A DNA stretch of 64,000 bases from Planctomycetota bacterium (lineage in GTDB: Bacteria > Planctomycetota > UBA8742 > UBA2392), in assembly GCA_022071975.1 (NCBI GenBank), contig JAJVIO010000027.1, forward strand, positions 1 through 64,000. The letters are read 5' to 3'. Under the pieces are notes generated by a model. The model was not told where the DNA came from. It saw only the letters and a list, made by a program, of their open reading frames with translations, and made no database searches. Of the stretch, positions 1-8,520 are shown in pieces (position 1 is the stretch's first letter; each line of letters opens with the position of its first letter). The translations under genes and the position numbers were made by a program.

Positions 1-4
1 TCGT

Positions 5-1219
5 TTAGAAGTCCTCGGCCTTGTCACCCACGACCAGGTCCACGGTCTTTTCCGTGCCGTCGTCGGGGTTGCGCAGGGTCAGCTGGATGTGCGTGCCGAC
101 GGGCACGCCGTAGCTGACCGGCACATCCACCGTGCGGTTCTGGAACATGTTGCCGACGTTGCGTTTGCGGGTGATGTAGCCGACGCCCAGCATCTCGCGC
201 AGGCGCTCCCAGCCCGGGATGCGGTAGTTGTCCACGCGCACCAGCTGCATGCCCACCTTGATGCCGGCCTTCGAGGCGGGGCTGTCCGCCTCAACTTCCG
301 AGATGAAGATGTCGCGGCTGGCGGTCGGCTTCTTGGCCTTGAAGCCAAGCCAGCCCTGCGCCAGGTCGTCCTGCGCCACGCCCTTCTTCAGCTGCGCCAG
401 CACGGCGCGGATCTGGTTGCTCGGCACCGCGCAGCCGAGGTGACGCCCGGCCATGAAGTGCGCGCAGGTCATGCCTACCACTTCACCCTTCATGTTGACG
501 ATCGGGCCGCCGTGGTCGCCGTCGTGGACGGCCACGTCAACTTCGATCACGTTGCCCTTGTAGGGGTCGCCGCCGGTGTTCTCGTTCTCGGGGTCCATCA
601 CGTCGATGGGCTCGAAGCGGTAAAAGCCGGAGACGGTCCCGTAGGTCATCGAGATCTGGCGGTCGATCAGCAGGCTGTCGAGCGTGTTGCCGAAGCCGCA
701 CACCGCGCTGCCCATGGCCATCTGGTCGGAATCGCCGAGCTTGAGCGAGGGCAGCTTGGGGTGGCCCTCATCCATCTTGATCAGCAGCAGCAGGTTGCGG
801 CGGTCGCGACCCACCACCTTGCCTTTGAACTCGCTGCCGTCGTGGGCCATCATCCACACGCCGGCGCCCACGGCCAGGTACGGGTCATCGCCGCGGCCCA
901 TCAGCGGGCCGGATTCGATGCAGGTGACGACATAGTCGCCATCCACCACGAAGCCGCTGCTGGCGGTCGCGCTGCCGCCCGCCAGGCCGGTCTGGCCCGG
1001 GTTGCCCAGGTCAGGCTTCTCGGTGGCGATGGCCACCACGGCCGGGCTGATCGCCTTGGCGAAGCCGCGGCGCTCGGTCTGCAGGCTCTTCAGCGTCTCG
1101 AATTTTCCTTCCGCGCCCACAAAGGGGGTCGCGACCGCGGCGGCCACAGCCAGCCCGGTCACAGCGGCCGCGAGCAGCAGCGGCCTGAAGCGGCGCGTCA
1201 TTAAAGAAGCCACACCCAT
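5..1219 (-). CDS. HtrA-like pseudoprotease with PDZ domain
   Basis: 404 aa. An N-terminal signal or anchor (about residues 10-35) leads into a trypsin/HtrA-type beta-barrel and a C-terminal PDZ domain (about 285-400; SPASKAGIKVGMQL). All three triad positions appear replaced. The His box reads VVTCIES, with Glu102 at the His position. The Asp box reads RRNLLLLIKM, with Leu143 at the Asp position. The Ser box is GDHGGP, with His236 where HtrA has GNSGGP. The scaffold is intact, so a non-catalytic periplasmic binding or regulatory role is inferred. The chosen start has AAAGGA about 9 nt upstream; the internal Met7 is an alternative. It lies downstream of three membrane-protein genes on the same strand, separated from them by a terminator. 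Confidence 0.85.
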   Translation of the reverse strand: MGVASLMTRRFRPLLLAAAVTGLAVAAAVATPFVGAEGKFETLKSLQTERRGFAKAISPAVVAIATEKPDLGNPGQTGLAGGSATASSGFVVDGDYVVTCIESGPLMGRGDDPYLAVGAGVWMMAHDGSEFKGKVVGRDRRNLLLLIKMDEGHPKLPSLKLGDSDQMAMGSAVCGFGNTLDSLLIDRQISMTYGTVSGFYRFEPIDVMDPENENTGGDPYKGNVIEVDVAVHDGDHGGPIVNMKGEVVGMTCAHFMAGRHLGCAVPSNQIRAVLAQLKKGVAQDDLAQGWLGFKAKKPTASRDIFISEVEADSPASKAGIKVGMQLVRVDNYRIPGWERLREMLGVGYITRKRNVGNMFQNRTVDVPVSYGVPVGTHIQLTLRNPDDGTEKTVDLVVGDKAEDF

Positions 1220-1354
1220 CCGAAATCCTTTCGTGTTCGGGGTTTTGACAAGGACCCAACGGGCCCGGCGTCACCCACTTTTACGGAGCAGAGGTTGTGA
1301 ATCGAACGGCAAAATCCTCACGAAAAAAGGCGCGGGCGCAGATTGCTTGAAGGA

Positions 1355-1391
1355 TGAAAAACGACAACCGCCGCCCCAGGGGCGGCGGTTG
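1355..1391 (-). terminator. Rho-independent terminator after the 1407-2051 gene
   Basis: The stem AACCGCCGCC (1366-1375) pairs with GGCGGCGGTT (1381-1390). Read on the minus strand it is followed by a run of five T. It closes the three-gene unit at 1407-4083. Confidence 0.8.
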
Positions 1392-1406
1392 ATGAAAAAG
1401 GCCTGC

Positions 1407-2051
1407 TTACTGGGCGTTGCTGCGGGCTTCGACGTAGCGGCGGATGATCTGGTCGCCCCACTCGCGCTTGACTTCGATGTTGTTCAGGCTGCCGCAAAGG
1501 TTCTTGATGTCCGACTCGCGCAGGCTGTACTTGCGGGGCTTGCCCTCGGACACGTCCTGGCCCAGCAGCACGTACGCCAGGCTGCTGGTTTCGCCGACGT
1601 CAAACACCACGAACTCGACGCGCACGTTGGCGTCGGCCTGGCTGCTGAGCGTGAACACGTCGCCCAGGTTGACGTTGTGGCTCGAGCCGACGTTCAGCAC
1701 CGCCACGTCCAGCTCGCCTTCGCTGAGGCGGCCGATGTAGTTGTGCGTCTGGAAGCCGGTGATGCGCACCGGGTCGCCCAGTCGCGCCACGGCCTCCGGG
1801 CCGCCGTTCCAGCTCATGATCGACTTCTTGGGGAAGCCGAACACGCCGACGCCGAACTCGTTGCTGGTGTACATCACCGCCATCACCAGGCAGGTCAGCG
1901 CGAGGATCGCGCTCGGCACCGCCAGGGCGAAGGTCGAGAACTTGTCGAACTTGCCCACAGCCTCGGACTGCGCGGCCGGCGGCGCGCCGACGGGGCCGCC
2001 CTTGGCGCCGGCGCCGGCGGGACGTTTGGGAGGAAGAGGCTTCTTTGCCAT
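1407..2051 (-). CDS. Single-pass membrane protein, cluster member 3
   Basis: 214 aa, no recognised family. A Pro/Ala/Gly/Lys-rich cytoplasmic N-terminus (1-40) precedes one transmembrane segment (about 42-62). The C-terminal part (about 110-165) carries the pattern LNVGSSHNVNLGDVFTL followed by a V..V.......A.V strand pattern. The two upstream genes end in the same kind of segment, which recalls FlgT C-terminal-like beta domains. The start has AAGGA eight nt upstream. It is the last gene of a three-gene unit; the envelope role is unknown. Confidence 0.7.
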   Translation of the reverse strand: MAKKPLPPKRPAGAGAKGGPVGAPPAAQSEAVGKFDKFSTFALAVPSAILALTCLVMAVMYTSNEFGVGVFGFPKKSIMSWNGGPEAVARLGDPVRITGFQTHNYIGRLSEGELDVAVLNVGSSHNVNLGDVFTLSSQADANVRVEFVVFDVGETSSLAYVLLGQDVSEGKPRKYSLRESDIKNLCGSLNNIEVKREWGDQIIRRYVEARSNAQ

Positions 2052-2091
2052 TGCTGTTTCCTTGACAGTGCTGCCGATTCGTCCAGATTTC

Positions 2092-3153
2092 CTAGCGGCG
2101 CATGGCGCCGTTGCTGTAAGGCTCGGCTGTCTTGACGTTGTCGCCGTTGAGCACGATGCGCTTGCCGCGGAACTCGGGCGCCAGGCGGCCTACCGCCACG
2201 TTGGCACGGACGTTCTCGACTACCATGCGGCCCACGAAGGTGTCGTCACGGAAGATCGAGAAAGCCTGGCCCTCGAACACGCCCTCGTTGCTGCCGAGGC
2301 TGATGCTTACCACGCCGGTGGTGGGGTCGTCGCCCACGCCGACTACCTTGCCGCGCAGCCAGCCGCGGCCGGTGGTGTCCGCCATCATGCGCAGGTTCTT
2401 GTCGCCTACCTCATACATGGCCAGCACCTTGATGGTGCCCTCATAGCGCTTGCTGAGTTCGTAGTAGTCGTCCTCGAGCGTGAGCTGCTGGCTGTCGATG
2501 CGCTTGATGTCGTTCTCGACCTGGGCCAGCTCGGCCTTCAGGGCGTCGCGCTCGATCATCGCGCGCTGGATCTCGTAGTCGAGGTTGAACACCTTCTGCT
2601 GGAAGCTGGCGATGATGTAGCGATAGCTCTGCATCTCGGCGGCGAACATGCGGGCCGCTTCGCGCACCTGCGCCAGGCGGGCGTCCTGCACGCGGCGGTC
2701 ACGCTGCGCGGCGGCAATCGCCTCACGCAGGGCCGTGATGTCCGCGATCGCCTGCTGCTTGGCGGCCGTGAAGTTGTCGTTCTGCTTGGCGCCCTTGTCC
2801 TGCTCGATGCGGATCAGGCTGGCCGAGGGGCTGACTTTCGCGCCGGGCAGCGGGTCGGTGCCGCCGGGGGCTGAGGCGCCTTCCTCAGGCAGGCCGTAGG
2901 GGGCCGCACCCAGGCTTTCCGGCGTCAGGCCGGTGTCGTCGGGGCTGGGGCCCTTGTCGTGGCCGCGCTCGGCCACGATGCCGCCCTTGATGTCAACATA
3001 CCGGTACGCGATCGCGCGCCGGATGTTGGCCTCGGCGATGAACTTCTCGCGCCAGCTCGGTTCCTTGCTGGTGGACATGAAGATGAACGTGACCAGCAGG
3101 CCAACAAGCCAGGCCAGGGTCAGCATCAGCATCGTTCTAGAGAAAACGCCCAT
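2092..3153 (-). CDS. Single-pass coiled-coil membrane protein, cluster member 2
   Basis: 353 aa. An N-terminal transmembrane segment (about 7-27) is followed by SWREKFIAEANIRR, a Pro/Gly-rich linker and a long coiled coil (about 130-245). A C-terminal beta domain contains ISLGSNEGVFEGQAFSIF and a following V..V.A.VAVGRL pattern. The layout is MreC-like (TM, coiled coil, beta domain), but no true MreC signature was recognised. GAGGA lies before the start. It probably works with its neighbours as a periplasmic complex (inference). Confidence 0.7.
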   Translation of the reverse strand: MGVFSRTMLMLTLAWLVGLLVTFIFMSTSKEPSWREKFIAEANIRRAIAYRYVDIKGGIVAERGHDKGPSPDDTGLTPESLGAAPYGLPEEGASAPGGTDPLPGAKVSPSASLIRIEQDKGAKQNDNFTAAKQQAIADITALREAIAAAQRDRRVQDARLAQVREAARMFAAEMQSYRYIIASFQQKVFNLDYEIQRAMIERDALKAELAQVENDIKRIDSQQLTLEDDYYELSKRYEGTIKVLAMYEVGDKNLRMMADTTGRGWLRGKVVGVGDDPTTGVVSISLGSNEGVFEGQAFSIFRDDTFVGRMVVENVRANVAVGRLAPEFRGKRIVLNGDNVKTAEPYSNGAMRR

Positions 3154-3201
3154 GTGTCATCCTCGCGTTATGGCGCCAGGCGCCCGCGTCTACTGGTTAC
3201 C

Positions 3202-4083
3202 TTACCTGCCCCGGGTGGTGCGTGACATGAACATGCGGGTGATCGACTGGTCTCCCGCCACCGGCTTCACGTTGGCGCGCACCAGGTCCACGATCATGCA
3301 CTCCGCCGTCTCGTTCTGCACTTCCACCACGTCCACCACCGCTATGGTGGTGCCGTTGCGCATGATGGTGAACTTCTGGTGCAGCTCAACGCCGTCACGG
3401 CGGCCCTTGTTGATCTGCAGGCTGTTGCCGGTCACCCACTGCACCTGGCCGAAGATCACGGGGCCGTTGTCGCCCAGCTCACGCTGCAGGTCCGGGCGCA
3501 GCCAGCGGTAACGGGAAAGCCGGTCAAGCCGGTCTTCCAGCTCTTCCGAGACCAGGAAGTGGTACTCCTCGACGCGCCGGTAATCCTCGTGGCGGATCGC
3601 GTAGTCGTTGTGGCGCTGCGCCACCTTCAGCAGCTTGTCGCCGCGGTCGGCGAACACGGCCGACTTGCGGTCCGTCAGCTCGCCCACGGTGCGCTGCAGC
3701 TTCTCGACCACCTGCTCGTTGTAGTCCTGGGAGATCTTGTTGAACGGCTCAACGGCGGTGTACAGGTTGTCGGCCGCGATCTTGGCGTCGCGGGCGGTCT
3801 GTTCCGCCTCGAGCTTCCAGGCTTCCAGCGCCTGCTTGGTGGCGTTCAGGGCCGCAACTTCGGCAGAGTTCTGCGCGTTGCTTTCCTGGTTGGTGGCACG
3901 CACGGCCAGCAGTTCGTTGTAGGCCCGCTCAAGAAGGTCTTTGTCGCGGTGGCGCGCGTCACGCTCATTCTCGTACTTCTCGCGCCACTGGACGTTGCCC
4001 GCCATGGATACCCACACGTACTGGCTGAGGATCAGGCAGAAGACCAGGTTTATGATGACGAAGACTTTCGTAACGGTATGCAC
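3202..4083 (-). CDS. Single-pass coiled-coil membrane protein, cluster member 1
   Basis: 293 aa. A transmembrane segment (about 7-28) is followed by VQWREKYENERDAR, a near match to the SWREKF motif of the next gene. A long coiled coil (about 35-190) comes next. The C-terminal beta domain has INKGRRDGVELHQKFTIM, the same pattern as the two downstream genes. The start is GTG with GGGAG 6-7 nt upstream. The three genes share polarity and short spacers (about 40-50 nt), so they form one operon; all three may descend from a common ancestor. Confidence 0.7.
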   Translation of the reverse strand: MHTVTKVFVIINLVFCLILSQYVWVSMAGNVQWREKYENERDARHRDKDLLERAYNELLAVRATNQESNAQNSAEVAALNATKQALEAWKLEAEQTARDAKIAADNLYTAVEPFNKISQDYNEQVVEKLQRTVGELTDRKSAVFADRGDKLLKVAQRHNDYAIRHEDYRRVEEYHFLVSEELEDRLDRLSRYRWLRPDLQRELGDNGPVIFGQVQWVTGNSLQINKGRRDGVELHQKFTIMRNGTTIAVVDVVEVQNETAECMIVDLVRANVKPVAGDQSITRMFMSRTTRGR

Positions 4084-4271
4084 GCGCTACTCCCACCCGA
4101 TAACGAGTGAAATCGGCTCTTCCCGAAGAAAGGTCAGTTACGGTTAGGGGGGTGTCCAGACCAATGACGATAATGCAAGCCAAAGGCAGGTCAAGAGGTT
4201 AAATCCGCCCGCAAGCCCGTTCTAACCCGGCGAAAACAACGGGGTCACGCGGGCGTCACAGGGCGTGACGT

Positions 4272-4418
4272 GATTTTGGATTTTGGATTTTCGATTTTGG
4301 ACTTTGGATTCAAGCAGCCTGGGTAGGTGGCTGTCCGCGACAGCCAGCGGCGGGATCCACATGGGCAAACCCGCTCCTGCTGCAATCCAAAATCCAGAAT
4401 CCGCAATCCAAAATCCCC
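4272..4418. repeat. Short-period repeat arm with inverted partner
   Basis: Within the 4084-4597 intergenic stretch, 4272-4313 consists of GGATTTTG-like units. 4382-4418 holds the reverse-complement units (CAATCCAAAATCC). Together they could form a large imperfect stem with about 70 nt between. The same architecture, with different unit sequences, recurs near 15.9, 34.6, 37.6 and 62.9 kb. No gene is seen in this stretch apart from the rpsB leader. Confidence 0.7.
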
Positions 4419-4432
4419 CGACAGCCCCCTCG

Positions 4433-4461
4433 TTGACAGCCTGCACCCTCCACCCTACACT
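4433..4461 (+). promoter_or_regulatory. Sigma-70 type promoter for rpsB-tsf
   Basis: TTGACA (4433-4438), a 17-nt spacer and TACACT (4456-4461). This is the best -35/-10 pair in the window and fits a strongly expressed ribosomal operon. It leaves a leader of about 130 nt before the rpsB start. Confidence 0.75.
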
Positions 4462-4597
4462 TCCCGCCCCTTTGGCAGTCTTGGCCCGCGCGTGTGCGTG
4501 GGGGCTGCCGGGGAAACCGTTAGTGTCACGCACGGCGGGACTGTGCCTCTATAGAGGTAGAACGGTCCACACTCGCCACGCGCGACTGCGAGAAGAC

Positions 4598-5626
4598 ATG
4601 TCCGATACCGCTACTGAAAAAGCCCCTGCCTCCTGGTCGGAGAACATCCCGGCCGCCACGCCCGAAGCCCTGATCGACGCCGGCTTCCATTTCGGTCACC
4701 GCGCCAGCCGCTGGGACCCGAAGATGAAGCCGTACATCCGCGACAAGCGCAACGGCATCCACATCATCGACCTGAAGCAGAGCCTGCGCGGCCTGATCAC
4801 CGCCAAGCACTTCCTGCGCAACCTGACCAGCACCGGCGCCCACGTGCTGTTCGTCGGCACCAAGCGCCAGGCCAAGGACATCGTGCGCGCCGAGGCCCTG
4901 CGCTCTGGCCAGGCCTTCATGTGCGAGCGCTGGCTGGGCGGCACCCTGACCAACTTCGCCACCATCCGCCGCCGCCTGTCGCGCCTCGATATCCTCGAGA
5001 AGCTGAACACCAGCGGCAAGCTGGCCGCCATGCCCAAGAAGATGCAGTCGGTGCTGAACCGCGAAAAGGGCAAGATCGAGAGCAACCTTGACGGCCTGCG
5101 CAACCTGGAACGCCTGCCCGCCTGCATGGTGGTGGTGGACGCCAGCCAGGAGCAGATCGCCATCCTGGAAGCCCACAAGCTCGAGATTCCCATCGTCGCC
5201 ATCGTTGACACCACAAGCAACCCGGACCGGATCGACATCGTGATCCCCGGCAACGACGACAGCGTGCGCGGCCTGCAGATCGTGCTGCACTCGCTGGCTG
5301 ACGCCTGCATCGAGGGTCGCAAGCTGCACGAGTCCGGCCAGGGCCAGCAGGCCAAGCTGGACATCCGCGCCTTCGACGACGCCCCGGCCCAGAAGAAGCC
5401 CGAGCGCGGCGCTCGCCGCCCGCAGCGTGATCGCGGCGGCCGTACCCGCCACGCCCGCAGCGCCGAGCAGAAGGCGGCCGTCGACGCCACGGCAGAGGAA
5501 GCGGTCAAGCAGGCCGAGGAACAGCAGAAGGAAGCCCCGGCCCCGACCGTGCGCCGCAAGCCGCCGGCCAAGAAGCCTGAGCAGAAGCCCGAGCAGAAGG
5601 CCGAAGCTCCCAAGACCGAAGCCTAG
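4598..5626 (+). CDS. rpsB: 30S ribosomal protein S2
   Basis: 342 aa. The core (about 1-250) is classical S2: IDAGFHFGHRASRWDPKM, the segment DLKQSLRGL, FVGTKRQAKDIV, WLGGTLTNFATI and PIVAIVDTTSNPD. The small-subunit role is established for the family. About 90 extra C-terminal residues, rich in Lys, Glu, Pro and Ala, lie beyond the usual end; they look disordered and may bind RNA (inference). ATG 4598 follows GAGAAG and starts directly before the conserved core, whereas the open frame further upstream reads through repeat DNA. It is paired with tsf, the common bacterial order. Confidence 0.97.
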   Translation: MSDTATEKAPASWSENIPAATPEALIDAGFHFGHRASRWDPKMKPYIRDKRNGIHIIDLKQSLRGLITAKHFLRNLTSTGAHVLFVGTKRQAKDIVRAEALRSGQAFMCERWLGGTLTNFATIRRRLSRLDILEKLNTSGKLAAMPKKMQSVLNREKGKIESNLDGLRNLERLPACMVVVDASQEQIAILEAHKLEIPIVAIVDTTSNPDRIDIVIPGNDDSVRGLQIVLHSLADACIEGRKLHESGQGQQAKLDIRAFDDAPAQKKPERGARRPQRDRGGRTRHARSAEQKAAVDATAEEAVKQAEEQQKEAPAPTVRRKPPAKKPEQKPEQKAEAPKTEA

Positions 5627-5655
5627 ACCGCAACTTTTGAGCGTTAAGACAACAA

Positions 5656-5678
5656 GGGGCGCTCGCTTTGAGCGCCCC
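5656..5678 (+). promoter_or_regulatory. rpsB-tsf intercistronic hairpin
   Basis: GGGGCGCTC (5656-5664) pairs with GAGCGCCCC (5670-5678) across a 5-nt loop. No T-run follows, so a partial terminator, attenuator or mRNA-processing site is more likely than a full stop. It ends 25 nt before the tsf start. Confidence 0.65.
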
Positions 5679-5703
5679 TGCACATAAGAGACCGAGGACA
5701 GCC

Positions 5704-6549
5704 ATGGCAGAGATTACCGTTGCCCAGATCAAGGAACTCCGCGACCGCACCGGTTGCGGCATGATGGACGCCAAGCGCGCGCTGACCGAGTCCGGCGGCG
5801 ATGTCGAGAAGGCCATCGACGACCTGCGCAAGAAGGGCGAAGTCAAGGCCGCCAAGAAGGCCGGCCGCGAAACCGCCGAGGGCAAGATCGGCATCAAGGT
5901 CGAGGGCAAGGTCGCCGCGGTCGTCGCGGTGAAGTGCGAGACCGACTTCACGGCCAACAACGACGAGTTCAAGGGCCTGGTGGACAACATCGCCAAGGCC
6001 ATCCACGCCGCGGAAGGCGAAGCCAGCGAGCTCAAGTACCCCACGGGCGGCACCGTGGGCGACGCGGTCAAGGCGCTGGTAGCCAAGACCGGCGAGAACA
6101 TGCAGATCGGCGCCCACAAGCGCCTCACCGTGGCCAACGGCTACTTCGGCTACTACCTGCACAGCGACGGCAAGCTCGGCGTGGTGGTGAAGATCGAGGG
6201 CGGCGACGGCGCCAGCGACGCAGAGAAGACCCTCGCCAAGGACATCGCCATGCACGCGGCCGCCACCAACCCCCTGGGCCTGACCCAGGCGGACGTGCCG
6301 GCCGACGTGGTCGCGCGCGAGCGTGAAATCGCGCTCGAGCAGGCCAAGCAGAGCGGCAAGCCGGCCAACATCCAGGAGAAGATCGCCGAGGGCAAGGTAG
6401 CCGCCTTCTTCAAAGAGCAGACCCTGCTCGCCCAGCCCTTCGTGAAGGACACGGCCGTGACGATCGAGCAGCACGTGGCGAACGTAGGCAAGCAGGTAAA
6501 CAAGCCCCTGAAGCTCACCCAGTACGCCCGCATCAAGGTAGGCGAGTAA
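5704..6549 (+). CDS. tsf: Elongation factor Ts
   Basis: 281 aa, the usual bacterial EF-Ts length. The N-terminal UBA-like segment has LRDRTGCGMMDAKRAL, and the nucleotide-exchange core has the hallmark KCETDFTANNDEF. EF-Ts recycles EF-Tu-GDP to EF-Tu-GTP in the cytoplasm (established). The ATG at 5704 is preceded by GAGGA and gives the canonical MAEITVAQIKELR N-terminus. It is co-oriented with rpsB and very likely co-transcribed. Confidence 0.97.
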   Translation: MAEITVAQIKELRDRTGCGMMDAKRALTESGGDVEKAIDDLRKKGEVKAAKKAGRETAEGKIGIKVEGKVAAVVAVKCETDFTANNDEFKGLVDNIAKAIHAAEGEASELKYPTGGTVGDAVKALVAKTGENMQIGAHKRLTVANGYFGYYLHSDGKLGVVVKIEGGDGASDAEKTLAKDIAMHAAATNPLGLTQADVPADVVAREREIALEQAKQSGKPANIQEKIAEGKVAAFFKEQTLLAQPFVKDTAVTIEQHVANVGKQVNKPLKLTQYARIKVGE

Positions 6550-6554
6550 ATCTG

Positions 6555-6579
6555 TGTTGCGGGCGCCTCGCCCGCAACA
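6555..6579 (+). terminator. Hairpin just after tsf
   Basis: TGTTGCGGGCG (6555-6565) pairs with CGCCCGCAACA (6569-6579) over a 3-nt loop. There is no T-run. It lies 18 nt upstream of the paired-hairpin element. Confidence 0.6.
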
Positions 6580-6596
6580 GCCGCGACGTAACCAAA

Positions 6597-6682
6597 GCCC
6601 GGGGTGCAAACCCCGGGCGATCAGCCTGGTGTCGTAAGTCAAACCCAATCCGCCCGGCCTTTGCAGGCCGGGTTTTGGTTTT
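6597..6682. repeat. Paired-hairpin element, copy 1 (bidirectional terminator)
   Basis: Hairpin a has arms GCCCGGGG/CCCCGGGC (6597-6604, 6611-6618). A 34-nt linker follows, then hairpin b with CCCGGCC/GGCCGGG (6653-6659, 6666-6672) and TTTTGGTTTT. It sits between the convergent genes tsf and the FG-GAP gene. Copies with the same 34-nt linker lie at 23709 and 57921. Confidence 0.8.
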
Positions 6683-6693
6683 CAGGTACTCGG

Positions 6694-8436
6694 CTATTTC
6701 GGCTTGCCGCCCTGCTTCAGGCTGAGGTGCCGGTTGACGGCGACGTCCTTGAACTCCTGGATCGAGAGCTTCTTGTCGGGCCACTCCACCTTGATGCTCA
6801 CTTTCGTCGCGTCGCCCAGCCCGAAGTGCAGCGTACGCGGCGGCGCTACGCCCTGGTGCCCGGCGCTGGCGGAAACTTCGCGCAGCATGGTGGTTTCGCC
6901 GGCCGTGACCCACACCTTGGCCCCGTAGGCGAAACGGTTGCAGGCCTTGCCGCCCTCGAGCGTAAGTTGCAGCCAGTTGCCGCTTGCGGCGTCGTTGCGC
7001 CAGACGTGAATCTCGTGCTTCTCGCGCTTGTTGAAGCGCGACTTGCTGCCGATGCCCACGATGTCCAGGTCGCCGTCCAGGTCGATGTCGCCGATCGCCA
7101 CGTGCCCGCACTCGAGGGTGTCCAGCTTGACCGTCTCCGTCACGTCCTCGAAAGAATGCTCAGGCGTCTGGCGGTACAGCCGCAGGCGCTGGTTGTCGGG
7201 GTAGGCCGCGCTGGCGAGCAGCAGGTCCTGCAGGCCGTCGTGGTCGAAGTCGCCCCACAGGGCCATCAGGTCGCCCTGGTTCCAGTTGTCCGGGTCGGCG
7301 CGCTTGCGCACGAAGGGCTGGGTGAGGCGCGTGAACTTGAAGCCCTTGTCCTTGCCGCCGTTGACCAGCAGCCCCGTCAGGTCGCTGCTTTCGCCGGCCC
7401 AGCCGTGGGTGATGTTCACGTCGAACAGGTCGATGTCGCCGTCGTTGTCGAAATCCGCGGGCGCCAGGCTGAAGGTGTTGCCGTTGGCGCGCCAGGGGTC
7501 TTCATCCTCGCGGTTGGCCCATGAGGGGTACTTGCCGTGGCGGATCTCGTCGCCGTCCACGCCGAGCTCGGGCGCGACGTCGCTGAACGTGCCGTCGCCG
7601 TTGTTCTTCCACAGCCGGTTCCACTGGCGCCCGTAGTTGGCCACCGCGAGATCCGGCCAGCCGTCGTTGTTGAAGTCGCAGGCCGCTACGCCGTAGGTGG
7701 GGCGGCTGCTGTCGGCCTGGGCGGGCTCGGCGCGCGTCATCAGGCCGGCCTGCTCGGTGACGTCCGTGAAGCCGCCCTTGCCGTCGCCCCGGTACAGCCG
7801 GTTGACCTGCGCGTCCATCAGCTTGCCGTAGGCGGCGTACCAGTTGCCCAGGAAGATGTCGAGGTTGCCGTCGCGGTCGTAATCCAGCAGCGCCGCCGCG
7901 CAGGTGGTTTCGCGCCCGGTCTTGGCGAACGCGTCGCCCAGCGTGTACTTCAGCTTGCCGCCCGACTTTTTGCCCAGCCACACGCCGTGGCGCTCGCCGG
8001 TATCGGGGAACTTCTCATGCTCGGCGCTTTCCTGGTAGCAAGGCCGGAACAGGTCCGCCACGCCGTCGTTGTTGAAGTCGCCGACCACCGTGAACACGGC
8101 CGTGTGGCGCGCGTCCTTGGCGAACTCGCCGGCATTGAACTCGGGCACCAGGCCGGGCTCGGCCACGAACTTTCGGCCGCCTTCGGCTGCGCGGTTGAAC
8201 ATCACGACCGCCAGGCCGCCGTTGTTGCCGGGGCCGGTGGCGTCGTTCTGCTGCAGGATCAGGTCCGGGTAGCCGTCGCCGTCAAGGTCATGCAGGTAGA
8301 CGCGCGCGCCGGTGGCGTCGGCCGGCAGCACGGAATCGGAGATGTTCACGAAGGCGGGCGCGGGCGCGTCGTCCTGTGCCAGTCCCGCGGCCACACAAAC
8401 CCCCAGTGCCAGTGCGGAAACAACGGCAGTGCGCAT
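6694..8436 (-). CDS. Secreted FG-GAP/VCBS repeat protein with UnbV (ASPIC) domain
   Basis: 580 aa. The signal peptide (1-21) ends at AGLAQDDAPA. Calcium-binding FG-GAP blades follow, with repeated D.D.DG..D motifs such as DLDGDGYPDL, DFNNDGVADL, DYDRDGNLDI, DFDNDGDIDL and DIDLDGDLDI, giving a beta-propeller. The C-terminus (about 475-575) is UnbV-like: NWLQLTLEGG, FAYGAKVWVTAG and LHFGLGDATKVSIKVEWP. This is the CRTAC1-type architecture. Members are extracellular or periplasmic, and the ligand cannot be read from sequence. AGGAGG precedes the start. The gene appears monocistronic. Confidence 0.9.
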   Translation of the reverse strand: MRTAVVSALALGVCVAAGLAQDDAPAPAFVNISDSVLPADATGARVYLHDLDGDGYPDLILQQNDATGPGNNGGLAVVMFNRAAEGGRKFVAEPGLVPEFNAGEFAKDARHTAVFTVVGDFNNDGVADLFRPCYQESAEHEKFPDTGERHGVWLGKKSGGKLKYTLGDAFAKTGRETTCAAALLDYDRDGNLDIFLGNWYAAYGKLMDAQVNRLYRGDGKGGFTDVTEQAGLMTRAEPAQADSSRPTYGVAACDFNNDGWPDLAVANYGRQWNRLWKNNGDGTFSDVAPELGVDGDEIRHGKYPSWANREDEDPWRANGNTFSLAPADFDNDGDIDLFDVNITHGWAGESSDLTGLLVNGGKDKGFKFTRLTQPFVRKRADPDNWNQGDLMALWGDFDHDGLQDLLLASAAYPDNQRLRLYRQTPEHSFEDVTETVKLDTLECGHVAIGDIDLDGDLDIVGIGSKSRFNKREKHEIHVWRNDAASGNWLQLTLEGGKACNRFAYGAKVWVTAGETTMLREVSASAGHQGVAPPRTLHFGLGDATKVSIKVEWPDKKLSIQEFKDVAVNRHLSLKQGGKPK

Positions 8437-8520
8437 GACTCCTCCTGTTCAGGTCGGGCCGATGCCCCGTCCATGAAGACTCTGTGTGCCGGCCACGTCC
8501 GGCGCAAGCATCCGGTTCGA

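Noticed and set aside
4283..4597. Longer N-terminus for S2 through the repeat region
   Set aside because: It would translate repeat DNA and the promoter; the S2 core starts after ATG 4598, which has a purine-rich site.
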